Positions 60,973 through 64,000 of a stretch of 64,000 nt of DNA are shown piece by piece. The stretch covers positions 400,198 to 464,197 of the forward strand of contig NZ_QCXX01000005.1 of NCBI RefSeq assembly GCF_003071065.1, in the 5' to 3' direction. Numbering within the stretch: position 1 is the first letter of the stretch; each line of letters begins with the position of its first letter. This DNA comes from Sphingobacterium athyrii (GTDB lineage: Bacteria; Bacteroidota; Bacteroidia; Sphingobacteriales; Sphingobacteriaceae). Under the pieces are notes generated by a model. That model saw only the letters and a program-made list of their open reading frames with translations. It was not told the DNA's origin and did no database searches. The translations under genes were made by a program, and so were the position numbers.

Positions 60973-62157
60973 TTATAAGAGTGTTGCAATAACAAATGAA
61001 ATAACAGAGATGACCAGGCCAAACATAAAGATGCCATAAGCATAACGTAATAACTTATATTTTCTGCCCAGAACGACACCTTGGGAATAGACATCTTTTG
61101 TAAGCATTCCGTATAAAAACTCGGAGTCGACCATTACTTTCTGCATCCCTTCGTTATAGTCGTTGAGTTTCATTTTGTAGAAGTTTCCGAAAAATAATAG
61201 ATTGACGGTTTTATCCTCGATCTCCTGCTTTGAAAATTTTCCAGCCGGTATTTTGGGGATAGTCGATAATATGGCCATAACCATGGTTGCAACAACAATT
61301 ACAGTGAGGATAATTGTTGGAAAGATCAGGTGCTCATTGCTATCTAATTTTCTAAACAATACTGCAATGACAACGGATAGAATAATGGAATTGACAGTTA
61401 ATAGTATGTTCGCTTTATTGTCAGCCATGTCGCTCAGGCGCTGGTTGTTGGACGACGTTATTCGAAACATCGTCTCTATACCACGTTCGGGTTTGGCGCT
61501 TTTGTCTTTCTCTTTTTTTGTTTCTTTTTTGTCTTCTTTTTTCTTGGCGTTAGATTTTTCCTGTTTTCGCTCGAGTTCTTTTAAGTTCTGTTCTTTTTTA
61601 GCGTTGAGCTTTTGTTGCGCATAATCCGTATGGTAATGATGGCCTGACAAAAGTTTTATCGTACCTGCACGCCAGACATCTTTGTCAATTTCTTTACCCA
61701 ATACAGCCTCGGCTTCGGCTTTCATAAGTTTGTTCCTATTTTCAAAGTCGTCATTACCAAAATGGAACAGGTCAGCATCACAGAGAATCTGTTCCAGTAG
61801 ATTGTTTGGGTCCTGAGGCATTCTCGTCGCCAGGATGCAACCTTTGATTTTTTCTTTAATATCTTCGGATATGCCTTTATCTTTCAGAAAGTCCAAAGCT
61901 ATTTCTACGCTTCTTTTCTCATGGCCAATCGCGTTGTCAGATTCTACATAACCTAGATCATGAAAATAAGCAGCACTAATCACGATAAAATGATCTTCAT
62001 CGTTTAACTTATAGAACGACGAAATTTCTTCTGCCGCCTGTACTACTGAATGTGTGTGTAGGCTGTTGTGAAAACAATGACAAGAAGATATGTTTTCTAC
62101 AATATAAGTATTAGAATAGTGCTCTACTTGTTTTAAAAGCTCGTTATAATCTATCAT
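60973..62157 (-). CDS. HD-domain protein fused to Pycsar effector-type (PycTM) domain
   Basis: This 394-aa protein starts at the ATG at 62157; the TTG two codons earlier is unlikely. In numbering from that TTG, residues 30-180 form an HD phosphohydrolase domain (HTHSVV; HD at 68-69; Asp131). A Lys/Glu-rich linker spans about 185-226, and the C-terminal 170 residues are a PycTM/DUF5706-like domain (GIETMFRITSSNNQRLSDMADNKANILLTVNSI) with two helix pairs. Pycsar effectors disrupt membranes on cyclic nucleotide binding. No pyrimidine cyclase gene lies beside it, so it is more likely a house-keeping relative. The stop is 48 bases from ppk1. Confidence 0.82.
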   Translation of the reverse strand: MIDYNELLKQVEHYSNTYIVENISSCHCFHNSLHTHSVVQAAEEISSFYKLNDEDHFIVISAAYFHDLGYVESDNAIGHEKRSVEIALDFLKDKGISEDIKEKIKGCILATRMPQDPNNLLEQILCDADLFHFGNDDFENRNKLMKAEAEAVLGKEIDKDVWRAGTIKLLSGHHYHTDYAQQKLNAKKEQNLKELERKQEKSNAKKKEDKKETKKEKDKSAKPERGIETMFRITSSNNQRLSDMADNKANILLTVNSIILSVVIAVLFRKLDSNEHLIFPTIILTVIVVATMVMAILSTIPKIPAGKFSKQEIEDKTVNLLFFGNFYKMKLNDYNEGMQKVMVDSEFLYGMLTKDVYSQGVVLGRKYKLLRYAYGIFMFGLVISVISFVIATLL

Positions 62158-62587
62158 GACCAATATGATGTTTATTTAGAATAAAAGTATTCAATATCTT
62201 TAACATCTTGTATATATGTGATCCCTTTTCGTAATTTTTTGATCTAGATCAAGTTTGATAGACTAGAAAGCAGACAAAATCATTGTTTTTTTGTACAGCG
62301 TGTGCCCTTTAAGTTTTTTCCTTAAGTGCGATTGCTGCTTTTGATGCCGTGAGACCGCGAACATTTCTGCTTTTCGGGATGTCGTGTTCGGCTGTTGTTC
62401 TTTAATTAAGTCTCCTGGGTTAGTTTGATAAGTGGTAGCTTCTCCTCTACCTTTTTGTTGTTTAACCTTATTCTGACTAGTTGTAGTTGCCCAAACACAA
62501 CTCTACTATTGTTCATGTCGCATCTCCGCTTTTAGTTATGTTATGATCTGTTCAAGTATTGATTTTATAATAGTTTAGAAGTAAGCT

Positions 62588-62684
62588 AGATTTAGGTTAG
62601 GATTTAGTTAGGTTTCGCTTAGCTTTTACCTAAAGAATACCTAAACTAAACCTAAATAAAACCTAAACAAACCCTAACTAAACA
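62588..62684. repeat. CCTAAAC-like repeat array with inverted arms
   Basis: On the left TTAGGTTAGGATTTAGTTAGG; on the right ACCTAAACTAAACCTAAA, then more CTAAAC copies. The arms are complementary and could form a hairpin. Repeat unit CCTAAA(C/T) is degenerate. Confidence 0.65.
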
Positions 62685-62689
62685 TTGGA

Positions 62690-63310
62690 TCTGTACCGGC
62701 ATTGTTGTTGCTGCTTCTGCCTTGTTTTTCTATGGCCCCTGCGGACTGCCCGGCTGTGGTTTTTATGCCTGCCCATGATTCGGTCTCCCTGATCGGGGTG
62801 ATCCGGCTTATTGGGATTTTTTTTCTGTTTTGGCCCGCTGTCTTTCCGGCGGGTTCTCTGTTTTGTCCAGGCCCGCGTCCCGTTTTCCGGCCTTCCCACG
62901 TATCCCCCTATGGATTTCTGTTAGCCGCTCCTCTGCTTTCGGACTGAAGCCCGTCAACGCCGCCGGGTCTCCCGCTTCCGTGCCCTTTTCGGATTCTGGG
63001 CGTGTGCCGGGGAGGCTGCTGTCGTTCTTCGGTCCTACCTATGCACCGGACTGCCCCGTAATCCGTGGAGCGGATTTCACGGCGTTCTGTATCCGTGGCA
63101 CACGTTTACCCTGCCAAAGGGTCATGTCTGAAGCAAAGTATTCCCGCTTTACCTGTTCGGAGGTTTCTCCTTACGGTCCCCGTTAAAAAAGACCGCGAGC
63201 TTCCAGCCGAAGTTCCGCGCCGGCTTTCCACTGCGGCTCCGCGGATAACCGGCCTTTCCGGGGCGGAAAGGCCTCCTGCGAAAAAACAATCCGTCAAGTT
63301 TCCAGCGAGT
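62690..63310. other. GC-rich, adenine-poor island
   Basis: Sampled 60-base lines have about 55-65% GC and only 8-10% A on the plus strand, unlike the rest of the window. No frame shows coding character. It ends about 35 bases before the first rRNA promoter. Confidence 0.6.
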
Positions 63311-63344
63311 TAGGGGTAAAATGAAATAAATAAGAACAAAAGGC

Positions 63345-63376
63345 TTGGAAGTTTGCCCGAAAACTCCCTATCTTTG
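63345..63376 (+). promoter_or_regulatory. rRNA promoter P1
   Basis: TTG (63345-63347), 21-base spacer and TATCTTTG (63369-63376) fit the consensus. Confidence 0.75.
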
Positions 63377-63496
63377 CACCACTCCGCAAGGGAGGGACGG
63401 TTGCTTCGAAAGAGGGAGCCAATGAAAAAAGAAGGGTCTGATGGGAGTTAGGCGCAGAAATTGGAAAAAGAAAAAGAAAAAAAACTTTAAAAGTTT

Positions 63497-63527
63497 TTTG
63501 GAAGTTCAGAAAAGATTTCTACCTTTG
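63497..63527 (+). promoter_or_regulatory. rRNA promoter P2
   Basis: TTTG (63497-63500), 19-base spacer and TACCTTTG (63520-63527) match the consensus. The predicted start near 63534 gives a leader of about 236 nt to 16S. Confidence 0.85.
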
Positions 63528-63769
63528 CAGTCCCAACGGAAACGGAGGGAAAACAAAAAAGATAAAGACGGGCCTGGTGCCTATCAGAATATAGCGGATA
63601 CGGAAGTTGAAGCGAGAGAAGTTCTTTAAGAAAACACAATCATGTAAGCGTGACGAGTAGGAGACGAAAGTCATGAACAAATTCAAGAATTGGTTCAATT
63701 CGGTCCAAGATCAGAGATATAAAAAAAGAATTCTGATTATGTAAATAGTTGGAATCAAAAACTTCATTT

Positions 63770-64000
<231 letters not shown>

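Larger units (their letters stand above)
62164..63769. other. Gene-free region before rRNA operon
   Basis: No convincing protein gene in 1.6 kb. From left: AT-rich sequence to about 62580; an array of TTAGG/CCTAAAC-like repeats (62588-62684); a GC-rich, adenine-poor island (62690-63310); two rRNA promoters; then the rRNA leader. Frames of up to 118 codons in the island lack coding signals. Confidence 0.7.

Noticed and set aside
60973..62157. Complete Pycsar anti-phage system
   Set aside because: There is no pyrimidine cyclase gene in the neighbourhood; the PycTM domain is fused to HD in a core-type location.
62678..63313. Overlapping ORFs of 62-118 codons on both strands in the GC-rich island
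   Set aside because: They follow from low adenine, which removes stop codons. Products are Pro/Arg- or Ser-rich, without domains or start signals.

Overview
The window is chromosomal DNA of a Bacteroidota bacterium, most likely a Sphingobacterium or close relative. Evidence: the 5' end of a 16S rRNA gene at the right edge reads like Sphingobacteriaceae; promoters follow the Bacteroidota pattern TTTG-N19-22-TAnnTTTG; ribosome binding sites are weak; and the gene set is typical (7TM-DISM and LytTR two-component proteins, PIG-L deacetylase with SSS symporter, tricorn-like S41 protease, HU-TPR-RNase G cluster, TonB receptor remnant).

Left core region (1-14.5 kb): a lipoprotein amidase; a four-gene leftward operon in which a large PIG-L deacetylase is followed by two small membrane proteins and a sodium:solute symporter; a peroxiredoxin, thioredoxin and small-protein cluster; tRNA-Tyr and tRNA-Arg; an MFS transporter; a 1067-aa tricorn-type protease; and a CxxC-motif membrane protein.

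Integrative element (14,524-27,442): a 12.9-kb AT-rich island sits in the 3' half of tRNA-Lys(CTT). It is bounded by 49-bp direct repeats of the tRNA 3' end, and a tyrosine integrase lies just inside the right end. Both ends carry phased GTCTC repeats that look like integrase arm sites. Cargo: a DNA methyltransferase with an unknown partner gene (possible defence pair), a possible HEPN-like protein, a lipoprotein and two uncharacterised small proteins, a RadC-like protein, a helicase-like ATPase with an altered P-loop, two unknown genes, a candidate structured RNA and recurrent inverted-repeat motifs. Right of the element, 27,443-27,801 repeats the layout of the element's own left end but has different putative arm sites (GGCGC). 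This is best read as the scar of a second, related element.

Right core region (27.9-62.2 kb): a signalling cluster (response regulators, a 7TM-DISM kinase, a methyltransferase and a GNAT-like protein in one leftward operon); an amidohydrolase; a membrane LytTR regulator and a CPBP protease, each with a promoter almost touching its start codon; paired beta-barrel proteins; a LytS/LytTR-type two-component pair with a TPR protein and a TonB-receptor remnant; a D-2-hydroxyacid dehydrogenase and an alpha-oxoamine-synthase-like PLP enzyme; HU, TPR, a 29-aa basic ribosomal-type protein and RNase G; MiaA and a Gfo/Idh/MocA oxidoreductase; peptide deformylase; a TRIC-type channel; and a leftward run of GAF protein, kinase-like/D15 barrel fusion, SdiA-regulated-type lipoprotein, polyphosphate kinase and an HD-PycTM fusion.

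Right edge (62.2-64 kb): no convincing protein gene. It holds an array of CCTAAAC-like repeats, a GC-rich and adenine-poor island, two tandem rRNA promoters, the rRNA leader and the start of 16S rRNA.
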